Assembly (NCBI GenBank): GCA_015520475.1
Contig: WAQA01000185.1
Location: forward strand, 1 to 29,127
Source: Candidatus Bathyarchaeota archaeon
GTDB taxonomy: Archaea > Thermoproteota > Bathyarchaeia > Bathyarchaeales > WAQA01
Reading direction: 5' to 3'
Length of the DNA stretch: 29,127 bases
Below the pieces are notes generated by a model. That model saw nothing but the letters and a program-made list of their open reading frames with translations, was not told the DNA's origin and ran no database searches. Positions 1-7,337 of this stretch are shown piece after piece. Every line of letters starts with the position of its first letter. Positions within the stretch are counted from its first letter, which is position 1. Made by a program: the position numbers and the translations under genes.

Positions 1-389
1 ATATAATACAGAACTTGGATTCCTTCAAGAGGAATGTTAACACCAGAGTTGATATTGGATATGCTACGATAAACCAGACTACGAATCCGAATTACTTCGT
101 GATTTACGTGAAGAATACTGGAACATTACCTATTACAGACTTCTCAAAGATAGATGTTTACGCCGGGGAATATGGAAAGGCTGTATTATACTCTTACAGT
201 CCAACAAGCACCGTTGGAAGCGGAAAATTTAATTTAACAGATGTTGATGGTGATGGGGTTTGGGAGCCTGGTGAAACAGCTATAATAAGGGCCTACCCAA
301 AGACGAACGTCAGCGCTGAAGTATATGAGGTTAAAGTTGTTCCTTTCAGAGGTATCCCGAGCACTTACCTCTTCCCATCCCCGTCATAA
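1..389 (+). CDS. flaG: Archaellum stator protein FlaG/ArlG, C-terminal part (5' truncated)
   Basis: The frame is open to the window edge (first full codon at 3), so the N-terminal signal/membrane helix lies outside. What remains is about 128 residues of an all-beta, extracytoplasmic type of domain, with a VKNTG stretch, an IDVYAG stretch and an Asp/Gly-rich turn followed by a PGE motif. This is typical of the FlaF/FlaG beta-sandwich. FlaG is known to form part of the archaellum stator together with FlaF, anchored in the membrane with its domain in the pseudoperiplasm. Assignment to FlaG rather than FlaF rests mainly on position: it directly precedes a second protein of the same kind and then flaH-flaI-flaJ, the crenarchaeal-type order G-F-H-I-J. 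A TTG at 15 is an internal codon, not the likely start. It could also be a second FlaF-like paralogue. Confidence 0.62.
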   Translation, partial: IIQNLDSFKRNVNTRVDIGYATINQTTNPNYFVIYVKNTGTLPITDFSKIDVYAGEYGKAVLYSYSPTSTVGSGKFNLTDVDGDGVWEPGETAIIRAYPKTNVSAEVYEVKVVPFRGIPSTYLFPSPS

Positions 390-405
390 GAATGGAGGGG
401 TTTGT

Positions 406-927
406 ATGGGTTTCTCGGTAACCATCGCTTCAACCATAATCCTGATGGGCTTAATATTCTTCGCTGGGGCGGGAGTGGCAACCATGATCTACACGATGAA
501 TAACTTAACAGATCAACTTGTCGAGCGATATAAGACATTGAACCAGAAGATGAACGTCAAGATAGATCTGGAGATAACTAGCATAAGCTCTAGAACAGTG
601 AAGTTTCTAGTTAAGAATGTTGGATCGAAGACCATCTTCCTTAGAGCGTCGAGTTTCAGATGGAACAGCGTGATAATCGCCTATAAAAGCGCGAATATCT
701 GGTATTCATACCTTGTAGATGACTACACTGTAAATTATATTCAGATAACCGGTTCTACAGTCACATTTCCTTTCTCAAACCATAAATATATTAATCCCGG
801 TGAGGAGGCGGCGGTCACCGCGAACCTCCCAGCCGACGCGCCGAATATTCCGCAGAACGCTCCAGTCATCATCGTCTTCATATCTCATTATGGAGTTTCA
901 GCCATGAAGGAGGGGGCGAATAGTTGA
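406..927 (+). CDS. flaF: Archaellum stator protein FlaF/ArlF
   Basis: FlaF is a membrane-anchored stator component whose beta-sandwich domain contacts the S-layer and lets the archaellum rotate. The 173-residue product starts with one hydrophobic helix (about residues 5-28: IASTIILMGLIFFAGAG...). A short coiled region follows and then a beta-rich domain with a VKNVGSKT motif and a PGEEA motif, the same pattern as in the upstream FlaG. I chose the ATG at 406 because GGAGGGG at 394-400 sits just before it; the frame is open upstream to 325, but that would add a poorly hydrophobic 27-residue tail overlapping flaG. Its stop overlaps the TTG start of flaH in a TTGA arrangement, so the two are translationally coupled. 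Confidence 0.68.
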   Translation: MGFSVTIASTIILMGLIFFAGAGVATMIYTMNNLTDQLVERYKTLNQKMNVKIDLEITSISSRTVKFLVKNVGSKTIFLRASSFRWNSVIIAYKSANIWYSYLVDDYTVNYIQITGSTVTFPFSNHKYINPGEEAAVTANLPADAPNIPQNAPVIIVFISHYGVSAMKEGANS

Positions 928-1625
928 GAATTATCGATTTAGGAATTAAGGATCTCAATGATTGTTTGGGTGGAGGTTTCCCTCATCCATGCCTTGCCTC
1001 CATCGAAGGCGATTATGGAGCTGGGAAAACCGCTATAACGCAGCAGATAATATACTCGATGCTTAAGGATGGATTGAAAGTCTTCGTTATAACAAGTGAG
1101 ACAAAGATTAAGCCTTATCTTGAGATGATGAAGTCGATTAGACTTGACGTCTACTCATACTACATGGATAGGAAGATAAACATCTATCCGTTGCATACGA
1201 GGGCTGCTAAGTGGAGTCCTTTTCTCTCATCAATGTTCTTTAGGGTGACAAGGAGCTTCCTTGAATTGAAGAGGGATCAATATGATGCTGTAGTTATTGA
1301 TAGTATAAGCGTTTTAAGCGTTAACACGCCCTTCCATGAATTTTTGACCTTCATAACTAGAATGAAGAATCTGGTATCGGATGGGAAGACTATAATCTTA
1401 ACATTCCATCCTAAATTCCTCCCTGAAAACTCCATTATGAAGCTTAAGGCATCCTCAGACGTCTATCTTGTCTTATCAAATGGTAAGATAGCTGGTGTTC
1501 CAGTAAAGATGCTAAATGTTGTTAAGCTCTGGGGAACGAGTGGTGAGAGGAGAGAATCTCTAGTATTGGAGATTAACCCTCACCTAGGCATCAGAGCCCT
1601 ACCATTAGGGGGCGTTAAGATCTAG
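924..1625 (+). CDS. flaH: Archaellum motor ATP-binding protein FlaH/ArlH (KaiC-like)
   Basis: FlaH is a RecA/KaiC-fold ATP-binding protein that forms a ring on the motor ATPase FlaI and regulates archaellum assembly and rotation. The 233-residue product has the usual family length. A Walker A motif GDYGAGKT lies at about residues 29-36 and a hydrophobic Walker B strand ending in Asp (YDAVVIDS) at about 120-127. The start is TTG at 924, supported by GGAGGGGG at 908-915; this TTG overlaps the TGA stop of flaF. The gene ends one base before the start of flaI. Both neighbours and sequence motifs agree on the assignment. Confidence 0.93.
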   Translation: MRIIDLGIKDLNDCLGGGFPHPCLASIEGDYGAGKTAITQQIIYSMLKDGLKVFVITSETKIKPYLEMMKSIRLDVYSYYMDRKINIYPLHTRAAKWSPFLSSMFFRVTRSFLELKRDQYDAVVIDSISVLSVNTPFHEFLTFITRMKNLVSDGKTIILTFHPKFLPENSIMKLKASSDVYLVLSNGKIAGVPVKMLNVVKLWGTSGERRESLVLEINPHLGIRALPLGGVKI

Positions 1626-1626
1626 A

Positions 1627-3240
1627 ATGGATGAGGAGAAAAGCATATTCGAATTAGAGATTCCGGAGACATTTGAGGAGGCTATAGAGAAGTATCCGTA
1701 CTTAAAATCATATGTTGATGGTTTAAGGGAGAAGCCCGTCTATGTCCTTGACCCAGGACTTAAACTGGAGACTGAAAAGCCGAACATAATATATCCGCTT
1801 GGTTTAGGAGCGTTCGTCCATGTAACAAGCGGAGATGAAATTGGAAGATATAATATTATCGAGCCTAAGAAGCCGGATCGTAAACTGATGGATCATATAG
1901 AGTCTGTAATCGCGAGGCTTGTAACTGAAAAGGAGATGGGAGTTGAAGATGAAAGGGAAAGGGAGAGAACGCTCATCAGACTATTCAATAAGGCTGTTAA
2001 GAAGAGGCTTATTCGGATACCTGAAGAGGAACGTGAATTCGTGCTCTACCACTTCTTAAGGGAGAAGGTTGGCCACGGCATACTCGACACGTTCCTTGCT
2101 GATCAATGGCTTGAGGATATAAGCGTTCCAGGGGAGGGGAGAGTATATGTCTACCATAAATTCTTCGGCAGCTTGGAAAGTAATATTGAACTCTCAAAGG
2201 AGGATACTGATAACCTTCTAAGAAGCATATCTGAAAGGTATGGTAAGGTTCTAAGCTATACTAACCCAATAATCGATATACACCTTCCAGATGGATCGAG
2301 ATTCAACATAGTCTTCGGGGAGGACATAAGCATAAAGGGCAGTAACTTCACCATCAGGAAGGTTGCTAAAGAACCGATTTCGGTGGCTCACCTCATAAAA
2401 TGGAATACATTCTCGGCTGAGATGGCCGCGTATATGTGGATGCTCCTTGAAGTTGGAATCTCCTTCTTCATGTGCGGGGAGACAGCTTCTGGGAAGACAA
2501 CCAGTCTAAACGCATTTGCAGGTTTAATCAGCCCTGAATCGAAGATGGTGAGTATCGAAGAGACTCCTGAGGTGAATCTTGCACATAAGAATTGGGTTAG
2601 AGAGATCACCCGCCTCCATACGGGAAGCGAAGTTACAATGTTTGATCTCTTGAAGGCTGCTTTGAGGCAGAGGCCAGACTATATTATCGTCGGAGAGATC
2701 CGTGGGGAGGAGGGTAGGATAGCATTCCAAGCTATTGAGACAGGGCACCCTGTCATGTCAACGATACATGCAGGTGATCTGGAGGCGCTGTTCCAGAGAT
2801 TAACAAGCGATCCAATAAATATTCCAAAAAGCCATATCAACGGCTTGAACCTAGCAATATTCCAGAATAGGATTAAACGTGGAAATAAGCTCATAAGACG
2901 GATAACGTCAGTCAATGAGATTATAGGATACGATCTGAGAGAGGAGAACCTCAATTATCTTCCAACATTCATTTATGACGCAGATCAAGACAAGCTGCGC
3001 TTTACAGGGACGAGCTTCATGCTTGAAACGAAGATCCTCCCATTCCGCGGATGGGGGAAGGAGATGCTTCCCGAACTATATAAGGAGCTTGAGATGCGTG
3101 CTAGCATCCTTAAAGCCCTATCTGAGAAGCATCCTCGATTCAGTGATGTCTGGAGGACCGTTATTGAAGTTGAAAAGAGAGGTGTAAAAGAGGTTTATAA
3201 GATGGTTATGGATGGGCGGATGCCATGGCTGGAAAGCTAA
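1627..3240 (+). CDS. flaI: Archaellum motor ATPase FlaI/ArlI
   Basis: FlaI is the hexameric type II/IV secretion ATPase that powers both archaellin export and rotation. The 537-residue protein has an N-terminal domain rich in charged residues and a C-terminal RecA domain. Walker A (GETASGKTTS) lies near residues 284-293, the Asp-box region (SIEETPE) near 310, Walker B (PDYIIVGEIRGEE) near 350-362 and a His box (GHPVMSTIHAGD) near 375-386. All catalytic elements are present and the length matches crenarchaeal FlaI. The start ATG lies one base after the flaH stop. The end overlaps flaJ by 16 bases, again suggesting coupled translation of the motor ATPase and its membrane platform. Confidence 0.96.
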   Translation: MDEEKSIFELEIPETFEEAIEKYPYLKSYVDGLREKPVYVLDPGLKLETEKPNIIYPLGLGAFVHVTSGDEIGRYNIIEPKKPDRKLMDHIESVIARLVTEKEMGVEDERERERTLIRLFNKAVKKRLIRIPEEEREFVLYHFLREKVGHGILDTFLADQWLEDISVPGEGRVYVYHKFFGSLESNIELSKEDTDNLLRSISERYGKVLSYTNPIIDIHLPDGSRFNIVFGEDISIKGSNFTIRKVAKEPISVAHLIKWNTFSAEMAAYMWMLLEVGISFFMCGETASGKTTSLNAFAGLISPESKMVSIEETPEVNLAHKNWVREITRLHTGSEVTMFDLLKAALRQRPDYIIVGEIRGEEGRIAFQAIETGHPVMSTIHAGDLEALFQRLTSDPINIPKSHINGLNLAIFQNRIKRGNKLIRRITSVNEIIGYDLREENLNYLPTFIYDADQDKLRFTGTSFMLETKILPFRGWGKEMLPELYKELEMRASILKALSEKHPRFSDVWRTVIEVEKRGVKEVYKMVMDGRMPWLES

Positions 3241-4811
3241 CTCTAAATAAAAGTCTTCTGTCAATCTTCATCTTAGCTCCCGCTACAATATACCTCTCCT
3301 ACATGTTCCTAAAAGAGAATTTGATCGGTTTCCTCACAGTTTCTTTATCATCCATCCTCCTAATAATCTTCTTCTCTTACTTCTTCAAGAAGAAGAGGCC
3401 TCCCAGAAGAATTGACGAGAGAATTGTAACCTTCCTACTCCATATGTACGCTATATCACAGGGTGAGGTCGGCCCGGATGATCTCGTTAGGGCAGTAGCT
3501 GAAACCGAGGATTACGGATATTACAGTACAGTCTTCAAGAAGATTCGGGAGCTTGCCAGAAAGTTTGGGTATGGATTTACGAAGGCTGTTTCTCAAGTTG
3601 CGGATGCTATGAAGCCTCCTCTGAAGGATATACTTGTTAGATGCACCGAGATATTCTCGAATCCTAACCCGAGAGGATACCTTGAGCTTGAAGCCTCAAT
3701 GATATTTGAGGAGTACTCAAGCTATTACTTCGGAGCTATTGAAGCCCTCAAGGTTCTAGGTGGAATATTCAGTACCTTCCAAAGCGTTGCCATATTCGTA
3801 ATTGTAACAATGAACATCCTCACAGTGTTCATGGATAATCCAAACACTATATACTTTGCATATGCAATCTCAATATGTATACTCCTAGTTATGTATCTGG
3901 GTATAAGGGCTGTTGTTCCAAAGGATATAATCATCTATATTGACAGGAGGGATCCTCCAAGGCTTTATACCCTCTTCAGGTTAACCTTGCCTCTTGCGAT
4001 TGCAGGTTTAGCCCCTGCAATGATAATTTATATGCGGTATGGCCCTCCATACGCTATGCTGGCTCTAGGCTCCATATTGATCATACCTGGATGGATAGCT
4101 CAGAAACTTGAGGGTTTCGTGTATAAGGCTGACGAGCATTATCCAACCTTCATAAAGTCTCTCGGAGAGAATATGGCTTCAACGCTAAGTCTCAAGTCAG
4201 CGTTGAATTACAGTCTTAGAATGGAGATTGGTCCCTTGAAGAGTTTCATCAAGAGAGCGCTTGCTAGGATAAAGATTGGAATAAGTAATGAGAAGACGCT
4301 TGACATGCTTGCTTCAGAGATAGCCTCACATAGGATCCACATGGCAAATAAAATCTTTATAGATGCTGTAAATTATGGAGGGAACCCCCTCGTTGTAGGG
4401 AAGATTCTAGGGAACAGTATCATAAAATTTCTTGAGTTCAGGAAGAGGAGGCTTTCAGTTGCAAAGAGTATAGAAGCCATAATCGTTCTTCTGCAGCCAT
4501 TAACCGTTTCCCTCCTTATAATCCTGGCTTTCCTGTCAAGATATTTCTCTAAGGGTCTATCTTCTCTGCCATACCTCTCTTTAGGGGAGATCCCTCTACC
4601 TATAATCGAAGCTGGAAACATCATAATTATCCTGTTCGTCACGTTCATAAATGCTCTAGCGATAAGAGAGGTTAAAGGCGGCTTCTGGGGAAAGTTCCTC
4701 TTATATGCTGGTGAACTGCTTATTCTTAGTGGGGCGGCATGGATAGGTGCTGGTATGCTGATGAACTTCGCTTTCGGCGAGTTGATGTCAAGTTTCAAGG
4801 AGATGTTTTAA
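3225..4811 (+). CDS. flaJ: Archaellum membrane platform protein FlaJ/ArlJ
   Basis: FlaJ is the polytopic membrane protein on which FlaI acts, homologous to the TadB/TadC and GspF platforms. The 528-residue product has two hydrophobic helices at the N-terminus (about residues 12-52), a charged cytoplasmic domain, a helical cluster around residues 165-280, a second cytoplasmic domain (about 300-400) and a C-terminal helix cluster. This duplicated layout is the known FlaJ architecture. The ATG at 3225 lies inside the end of flaI; no better start with a ribosome-binding site is seen before the first helix. It is the last gene of the operon on this strand: the next gene has its own TATA element. 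Confidence 0.94.
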   Translation: MAGKLTLNKSLLSIFILAPATIYLSYMFLKENLIGFLTVSLSSILLIIFFSYFFKKKRPPRRIDERIVTFLLHMYAISQGEVGPDDLVRAVAETEDYGYYSTVFKKIRELARKFGYGFTKAVSQVADAMKPPLKDILVRCTEIFSNPNPRGYLELEASMIFEEYSSYYFGAIEALKVLGGIFSTFQSVAIFVIVTMNILTVFMDNPNTIYFAYAISICILLVMYLGIRAVVPKDIIIYIDRRDPPRLYTLFRLTLPLAIAGLAPAMIIYMRYGPPYAMLALGSILIIPGWIAQKLEGFVYKADEHYPTFIKSLGENMASTLSLKSALNYSLRMEIGPLKSFIKRALARIKIGISNEKTLDMLASEIASHRIHMANKIFIDAVNYGGNPLVVGKILGNSIIKFLEFRKRRLSVAKSIEAIIVLLQPLTVSLLIILAFLSRYFSKGLSSLPYLSLGEIPLPIIEAGNIIIILFVTFINALAIREVKGGFWGKFLLYAGELLILSGAAWIGAGMLMNFAFGELMSSFKEMF

Positions 4812-4850
4812 TGGTTCGAATTATTGATCCATGGCTTTGGCTCATAAACA

Positions 4851-4885
4851 CTTTATAACTTTTTATCTACGTAGATAATGGTGAG
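4851..4885 (+). promoter_or_regulatory. Promoter with 16-bp palindromic operator candidate, upstream of the winged-helix gene
   Basis: A TATA-like stretch (TTTATAACTT, 4852-4861) is followed directly by the perfect 16-base palindrome TTATCTACGTAGATAA at 4863-4878. GGTGAG (4880-4885) is then the ribosome-binding site for the ATG at 4889. The palindrome lies between the TATA element and the expected transcription start, where a bound dimer would block initiation. I infer autorepression by the winged-helix protein encoded next. Confidence 0.55.
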
Positions 4886-4888
4886 ATT

Positions 4889-5167
4889 ATGAAGAGACGT
4901 TCGAAATTGGAGATATATTTGGACTTGCTTATGGCGGTCTCCCAGACAAGCAAGCCTACAAGAATTGGTAACCAAGCTAACCTTTCATGGAGAGATACGA
5001 AGAAGCATCTGGAATTCTTGGTTTCACAGGGCTTCGTCACGGTTGTTAAAGGGGAGAAGGAGAGGAGAATAGAATATAGACTGACGAAGAAGGGGTTTGA
5101 GGCTTTAGAGGCTCTTCGAAAGGTGACTGGAGCCCTCTCACCTAAATTAGCGATTCAACAGGTATGA
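4889..5167 (+). CDS. Small winged helix-turn-helix transcriptional regulator
   Basis: This is a 92-residue DNA-binding protein. Helices at about residues 5-20, 25-31 and 36-49 (WRDTKKHLEFLVSQGFV) form a helix-turn-helix. A beta-wing follows (VTVVKGEKERRIEYRLTKKG), then a C-terminal helix. This pattern is that of the compact archaeal winged-helix regulators (HTH_45/PadR-like). It has no ligand-binding domain and no membrane segment. Its own promoter carries a 16-base palindrome. It follows flaJ by 77 bases on the same strand, so it may sense or control archaellum expression, but that link is inference: known crenarchaeal archaellum regulators (ArnR) are membrane-bound and differ from this. It converges with the next gene with a gap of only four bases. 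Confidence 0.8.
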   Translation: MKRRSKLEIYLDLLMAVSQTSKPTRIGNQANLSWRDTKKHLEFLVSQGFVTVVKGEKERRIEYRLTKKGFEALEALRKVTGALSPKLAIQQV

Positions 5168-5171
5168 CCGT

Positions 5172-5495
5172 TCAAAGTCCAAATGTTACCAGATTCACCA
5201 CATTATTTACGATGACCGCTGATACTATAAACGTTAGCAGATAAAGGATAATCACCATCGCTCTCCGAATCCATTTAACGTTATATTTATCTCCTAGATA
5301 GGAGGTGAGAAGCCAGGAAGCCGTGAAGATAACTCCTACCAGAATCTTGCTAATTACGTCATGACGATAATATGGGTTCAACTCAACATATAGTCCTGAT
5401 TTCAGGGCGTAATCGGTTAGTACATAATCGGCTATATTCATCGAAAATATCAGAAGTAATAATATAAAGTGAATTTTTATCTCTCCTCTAAGCAT
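5172..5495 (-). CDS. Small integral membrane protein, DUF5658-like
   Basis: A 107-residue protein with three hydrophobic helices, at about residues 8-32, 48-67 and 77-103. A NIADYVLTDYALKSG segment followed by an E-x-NP motif (ELNPYYRH) sits in the first loop. This arrangement recalls the DUF5658 family of small membrane proteins, whose function is unknown. The start ATG at 5495 has a clear ribosome-binding site (GGAGGAG, seven bases upstream). A second small gene (5531-5731) lies 35 bases upstream on the same strand and could share its transcript. Nothing in the sequence shows a substrate. Confidence 0.65.
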   Translation of the reverse strand: MLRGEIKIHFILLLLIFSMNIADYVLTDYALKSGLYVELNPYYRHDVISKILVGVIFTASWLLTSYLGDKYNVKWIRRAMVIILYLLTFIVSAVIVNNVVNLVTFGL

Positions 5496-5530
5496 GCTCT
5501 CTCCTCCTAGACCATTATACCCCCACTCAC

Positions 5531-5731
5531 TTACATCTTACGAGACAATATCCTACCCTTCAAAACTTTCGAGTCAAGTATTAAGAGTCTTGCAAGGTCC
5601 ATCCATAAGTCGTTCTCATCTATGATCGAAAGCATCTCAGTTAATGACTTAAGTATCTCCCCAGGGAATGAATCCTCCCTCTTCGAATCCATTATAATTA
5701 TGCATCTTCCACTTTTACATAAATACTTCAT
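5531..5731 (-). CDS. Small protein of unknown function (66 residues)
   Basis: The frame is open from 5767, but the ATG at 5731 is the better start: it is preceded by GAGGAGGAGAG, a strong ribosome-binding site. The product begins with a short beta-like stretch containing two Cys residues (YLCKSGRCIIIMDS) and continues as an amphipathic helical region rich in Leu, Ile and acidic residues. I do not recognise a family. It may be co-transcribed with the DUF5658-like gene downstream. An open frame on the opposite strand covers part of the same DNA, but lacks such a ribosome-binding site. Confidence 0.45.
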   Translation of the reverse strand: MKYLCKSGRCIIIMDSKREDSFPGEILKSLTEMLSIIDENDLWMDLARLLILDSKVLKGRILSRKM

Positions 5732-5827
5732 CTCTCCTCCTCTCAAATCAAAATATTTAAGGTTCACTATTTTAATGGTCGGAAACCAGTTTCAGAAAGA
5801 TGATTAAGATTCAATCATATAGATCTT

Positions 5828-5849
5828 CATTCCATGTTCTGTTGGAATG
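5828..5849. repeat. Short inverted repeat in a divergent intergenic region
   Basis: CATTCCA and TGGAATG form a perfect 7-base inverted repeat around an 8-base spacer. It lies between the minus-strand gene starting at 5731 and the plus-strand gene at 5956, upstream of both. It could be an operator or simply chance; a 7-base stem of this kind is not rare. Confidence 0.25.
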
Positions 5850-5893
5850 TTATTCTCTAACTCTTCTTAGGTCCATGTCTTAGGTTCATAACC

Positions 5894-5948
5894 ACTATAA
5901 ATATTATATATGATATAGCTGGTCTGAGAATCTGATGGGATGGTGAGG
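5894..5948 (+). promoter_or_regulatory. TATA element and ribosome-binding site for the coiled-coil gene
   Basis: A strong A/T stretch (CTATAAATATTATATATG, around 5895-5912) is placed about 45-60 bases before the ATG at 5956. GGTGAGG at 5942-5948 is the ribosome-binding site. This supports expression of the short gene that follows. Confidence 0.55.
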
Positions 5949-5955
5949 TTTACGG

Positions 5956-6183
5956 ATGAAGAGTCGTAAAGAGCGGATTGACAGGTTAGAGAGAAATCTT
6001 AAGGAGCTTAAGGCAAGCGTTATGGGATCATCTGTTGAGATGGCTAGGACGGTTGAGGAGTTGAGGAAGGCTTTAATCGATATTAGATCCGCCGTTAACG
6101 AGATTGAGAATCTATTCGATGTGTTGAATGAGATTACGAATCGGAAGGATCTCGAGCCTGTACGTGCCTTCATTTCACCTTAG
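5956..6183 (+). CDS. Small coiled-coil protein, candidate FlaC-like archaellum accessory protein
   Basis: A 75-residue protein that is almost entirely one heptad-patterned helix (RIDRLERNLKELKASV ... VEELRKALIDIRSAVNEIE). It ends in LFDVLNEITNRKDLEP. The pattern resembles the short FlaC/ArlC domain of the archaellum scaffold as I remember it: a coiled coil followed by a conserved LYEVV-x-x-x-NPF tail. TACK archaea normally use FlaX instead and lack FlaC/D/E. The gene has its own TATA element and ribosome-binding site and lies about 1.1 kb after flaJ. If the resemblance is real, it would link motor to chemotaxis or scaffold the motor ring; otherwise it is a generic coiled-coil protein. The existence of the gene is well supported, its role is not. 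Confidence 0.6.
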   Translation: MKSRKERIDRLERNLKELKASVMGSSVEMARTVEELRKALIDIRSAVNEIENLFDVLNEITNRKDLEPVRAFISP

Positions 6184-6240
6184 ACTTTGATCCAAAGGTG
6201 GAGTGGGAGGTGATGTTGTAGCGTAGATCATAATCTTCTC

Positions 6241-7326
6241 TCAAGCTCTTCCAAGATGTCTGAGAAGTCCCTTCCAATCTACATACTCTGAGACTAACCT
6301 TTTAGCTTCGTTTATTCTTTTTTTATCGCTAACTCCTATCTTCCCCGTCAAGTCTTTAACGCGGTCTACGGTTGTATAGGTGTCATATGGAACTAGGATT
6401 ATTGGAACGCCCTTCTTTTCAGCTTTAGCTATAACCCTCACGTCTGGATGTAGGTTTCCAGTTAATATTAGGGCTGAGGTATCCGTTTCCAAGGCTGCAA
6501 GCGCTATATCAGGTCTGTCTCCTCCTGTAATGACGGCTTTCCTCGGCGCCCTTCTAAAGTAGCGTATAGCGCTCTCCTGCGTCATAGCTCCGATAAGGTA
6601 TCGTTCAACCATATTTGATAGGTTCTTCTCTCCGCATATTATCTCTCCATTTAAGCTTTCAGCTATCTCCTTGACTGTTGGAGCCGTTAAGGTTGTTGAT
6701 TCAGGCATCAAACCCCAAACTTTGATTCCATTTTTCTCCAGTGTTGGAATAATTACCTTTCTTACTCGATTATCTATTGGGCTCTGAACCCTGTTGAAGA
6801 TTACTCCTGTACATTTCGTCCCCATCTTAGTAATGCATATATGCTCGAAGAGTATCTCATCGACAGCCGTATCTTGGTATGTTGTTGAGAGTAACAGTAG
6901 GTTCGAGTTGAGTATGCTGGCTAAATTCGCAGCCGATAGGTTCAGTGAGACGCCTAGGCATGGTTCATGAAGAGCCTCTATAATCATCAAGTCTTTGCTC
7001 TCAGCCACTTTTCTGTATGCCTCTGTTACTTTATCAAGCAATCTTCCTTCTTCTTCCTTCGAGTACTGATCTAGATAGTGATATTCAAGTAGTATCGGCG
7101 TTATCAGGTTCAACGGCTCCTCCAAGTTCAATGTTTCCTTCATCAGAAGCGTATCCTCATCTATTGGTTCCTCGTTGATGGACGCTGTGTGCCACCCTAG
7201 AGGCTTGAAGTATCCGACGTTAAAGCCTTCCTCCATAAACTTAAGCGCTAATCCGAGGCATAACGCTGTCTTTCCAATTGACTGTCTAGTAGCCGACACT
7301 ACATACAGACTTGGAACATCACTCAA
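6241..7326 (-). CDS. P-loop (BioD-like) and DRTGG-domain protein of the phosphotransacetylase-associated family
   Basis: A 361-residue cytoplasmic protein. The N-terminal half is a dethiobiotin-synthetase-like P-loop NTPase with the motif SATRQSIGKTAL (GKT at residues 18-20). The C-terminal part, about residues 215-340, is a DRTGG domain (ITGGDRPDIALAALE ... GVPIILVPYDTYTTVDRV). The same pair of domains forms the N-terminal regulatory part of long bacterial phosphotransacetylases, but here the catalytic domain is absent. It begins 11 bases after the stop of the ADP-forming acyl-CoA synthetase on the same strand, so the two form an operon, and a regulatory or nucleotide-sensing role for that enzyme is a reasonable inference. 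The start is TTG at 7326; the frame is closed just upstream, so no earlier start is possible. Confidence 0.83.
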   Translation of the reverse strand: MSDVPSLYVVSATRQSIGKTALCLGLALKFMEEGFNVGYFKPLGWHTASINEEPIDEDTLLMKETLNLEEPLNLITPILLEYHYLDQYSKEEEGRLLDKVTEAYRKVAESKDLMIIEALHEPCLGVSLNLSAANLASILNSNLLLLSTTYQDTAVDEILFEHICITKMGTKCTGVIFNRVQSPIDNRVRKVIIPTLEKNGIKVWGLMPESTTLTAPTVKEIAESLNGEIICGEKNLSNMVERYLIGAMTQESAIRYFRRAPRKAVITGGDRPDIALAALETDTSALILTGNLHPDVRVIAKAEKKGVPIILVPYDTYTTVDRVKDLTGKIGVSDKKRINEAKRLVSEYVDWKGLLRHLGRA

Positions 7327-7337
7327 ACCTTTTCATC

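Noticed and set aside
325..405. Longer start for flaF
   Set aside because: The extension overlaps flaG and separates the membrane helix from the N-terminus; the ATG at 406 has its own ribosome-binding site.
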